DNA of 15,488 nucleotides from CAJBLF01 sp964560855 (GTDB lineage Bacteria; Patescibacteriota; Gracilibacteria; Absconditabacterales; Absconditicoccaceae), in assembly GCA_964560855.1 (NCBI GenBank), contig CAZLLU010000019.1:1-15488 (forward strand), in the 5' to 3' direction. Of this stretch, positions 14,729 through 15,488 are shown piece by piece. Made by a program: the position numbers and the translations under genes. The notes beneath the pieces are model-generated. The model saw nothing but the letters and a program-made list of their open reading frames with translations. It searched no databases and was not told the DNA's origin. The stretch's first letter is position 1; each line of letters begins with the position of its first letter.

Positions 14729-14890
14729 TTACTTTTTTATTTTTGCCTGTTTACTGTCGAGGCACGACACGAATTTTAGTTGTCCACGACTCGTACTTCC
14801 TCTGATCATATGCATTTTGTAAATAAGAAAATGCAATATATCTAGAGAAGATACATTCTTGTGGTCAACTAAAAAGTTCGGATGTTTCAT
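14729..14890 (-). CDS. possible 53-aa protein ahead of the adhesin run
   Basis: ATG 14890 is preceded by AAAGGAG at a spacing of 7 bases, the strongest ribosome binding site in the window besides that at 5493. The frame runs 53 codons to TAA 14729-14731. The product (MKHPNFLVDHKNVSSL at its start, SCLDSKQAKIKK at its end) has no recognised motif and no signal peptide. The DNA contains a large inverted repeat (14770-14787 with 14861-14878), which a small leader ORF in an attenuator or a mobile-element remnant could both explain. It is the first gene after the promoter at 15000-15027. Possibly a leader peptide or not translated. Confidence 0.35.
   Translation of the reverse strand: MKHPNFLVDHKNVSSLDILHFLIYKMHMIRGSTSRGQLKFVSCLDSKQAKIKK
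14770..14878. repeat. long-range inverted repeat with nested hairpin
   Basis: TTTTAGTTGTCCAC (14774-14787) pairs with GTGGTCAACTAAAA (14861-14874) with one mismatch. The match extends through CGAA (14770-14773) and TTCG (about 14876-14879) after a small bulge. Inside is a second perfect stem GCATTTT/AAAATGC (14812-14818 with 14828-14834). It could be a structured leader RNA or a short terminal-inverted-repeat element. Confidence 0.6.
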
Positions 14891-14999
14891 AATTTACTCC
14901 TTTCTTTTTAGTTAGTTTTTATTTTAATGTTCTTCTGGACTGGGATTTCTCCTATAGTCGCAGACTTCACTAAACGTATATTATTACGTTAGTATGGAA

Positions 15000-15027
15000 C
15001 TTATAAACATTTCCTGACATTTGTCAA
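15000..15027 (-). promoter_or_regulatory. sigma70 promoter of the adhesin run
   Basis: On the minus strand a perfect TTGACA (15022-15027), a 16-base spacer and TATAAG (15000-15005), with AATGTCA directly after the -35 box. Transcription would start near 14993, about 100 bases before ATG 14890. This is a canonical sigma70 promoter, not the TTTG/TAnnTTTG form used by Bacteroidetes. Confidence 0.55.
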
Positions 15028-15488
15028 GTGAAATTAAAAGAAAGTAGCATGAAAGGGTGCTGGGTGATAGGATGTCAAGAATCAGCTTAGGACCTAGCTT
15101 TAAATCGGTATATTTCTTTATGAAAAACGAGAAAATCTTTGATATGCTCTCTCTCTATTTTGGTAGAAAAAAAAACGTGAAAATCTGTCAGAATCTTTTA
15201 TGGTCATCGTAAATGTAATGAAGTAATTATAATCAAGATTGTTTCGCTAAAATGCTCGCAATGACAAATAAAAAAGTGGACACCGAAGCATCCACTTTTT
15301 TGATGAAAAATGAATAATTAAAAATGAAAAATGTAGGATTTATTTTTGCACACACTATCGTTAGTTTACAATAGTCCGTACAAAGCAATACCTACATTAT
15401 TCACTTGTCCTCGAATGAGGGTTGTCAATTTTTAATTATTAATTATTTAAGAATCCTCCTTCATATGCTCTCTTCATCATAATCATAA
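15028..15488. other. non-coding right end with dispersed repeats
   Basis: No convincing gene. It contains GATTGTTTCGCT followed by GCTCGCAATGAC (15238-15264), resembling the dispersed GCTTCGCTACGCTCGCAATGAC-type palindromes found in many bacteria. A hairpin AAAAAAGTGGA/TCCACTTTTTT (15270-15301) could terminate on both strands. An inverted repeat AATAATTAAAAAT (15313-15325) with ATTTTTAATTATT (15428-15440) bounds a 128-base segment. At the edge, a minus-strand frame ending at TAA 15439-15441 (KRAYEGGFLNN end) may be the C-terminus of a gene that begins outside. Confidence 0.4.

Overview
The window most likely comes from a candidate-phyla (CPR/Patescibacteria) bacterium using genetic code 25, in which UGA is read as glycine. 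Candidatus Gracilibacteria or Absconditabacteria (SR1) fit. Read with the standard code, the DNA topoisomerase I, ribosomal protein S12, a large secreted protein and a small GIY-YIG protein are broken by in-frame TGA. Reading TGA as Gly makes topA, rpsL and the GIY-YIG gene continuous, and places Gly where TopA and S12 families have it (for example after QEASRKL and IQKR in TopA, and after VKDLP in S12). TGG is still used for Trp, and every gene end visible in the window is TAA or TAG. The DNA is AT-rich, and the native genes lack clear Shine-Dalgarno sites.

Layout. (1) Positions 1-2279, minus: topA, with its 3' end outside the window. (2) 2454-2786, minus: a small hypothetical gene. (3) 3104-5258, plus: a secreted protein with 27 UGA-Gly codons, made of a phosphodiester glycosidase (NAGPA/DUF2233-like) domain, S-layer-homology-like domains and Cys-rich repeats. 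Its signal-peptide exon-like start is in another frame, so there is one frameshift. (4) 5493-6665, plus: a Ycf48/BNR-type propeller with a Bacteroidetes type IX secretion (T9SS) sorting tail. (5) 6720-7362: repeated terminators, a real tRNA-Lys(UUU), two degenerate tRNA-like copies whose anticodon arm is a palindromic hairpin, and a GIY-YIG nuclease gene hidden by UGA. (6) 7377-10408, minus: a ribosomal-protein run in transcription order rpsL, rpsG, an 83-aa unknown, a 47-aa basic protein, rplS, rplY, rpmB. (7) 10782-14703, minus: three Bacteroidetes-type secreted adhesin-like genes, the last with a T9SS sorting tail, preceded by a 53-codon ORF and a good sigma70-type promoter. (8) 14891-15488: mostly non-coding, with inverted repeats.

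The main point of interest is the interleaving of two kinds of gene. Core genes and the NAGPA/SLH protein use UGA as Gly. Four long secreted-protein genes use only GGN for glycine (roughly 70 Gly in the largest and 31 in the propeller) and look like Bacteroidetes proteins. They all end in TAA, so they would still be read correctly under code 25. I infer horizontal acquisition of surface proteins, perhaps from a host or neighbour. A metagenomic assembly chimera is the main alternative, although two separate blocks with native genes on both sides of the first make it less simple.
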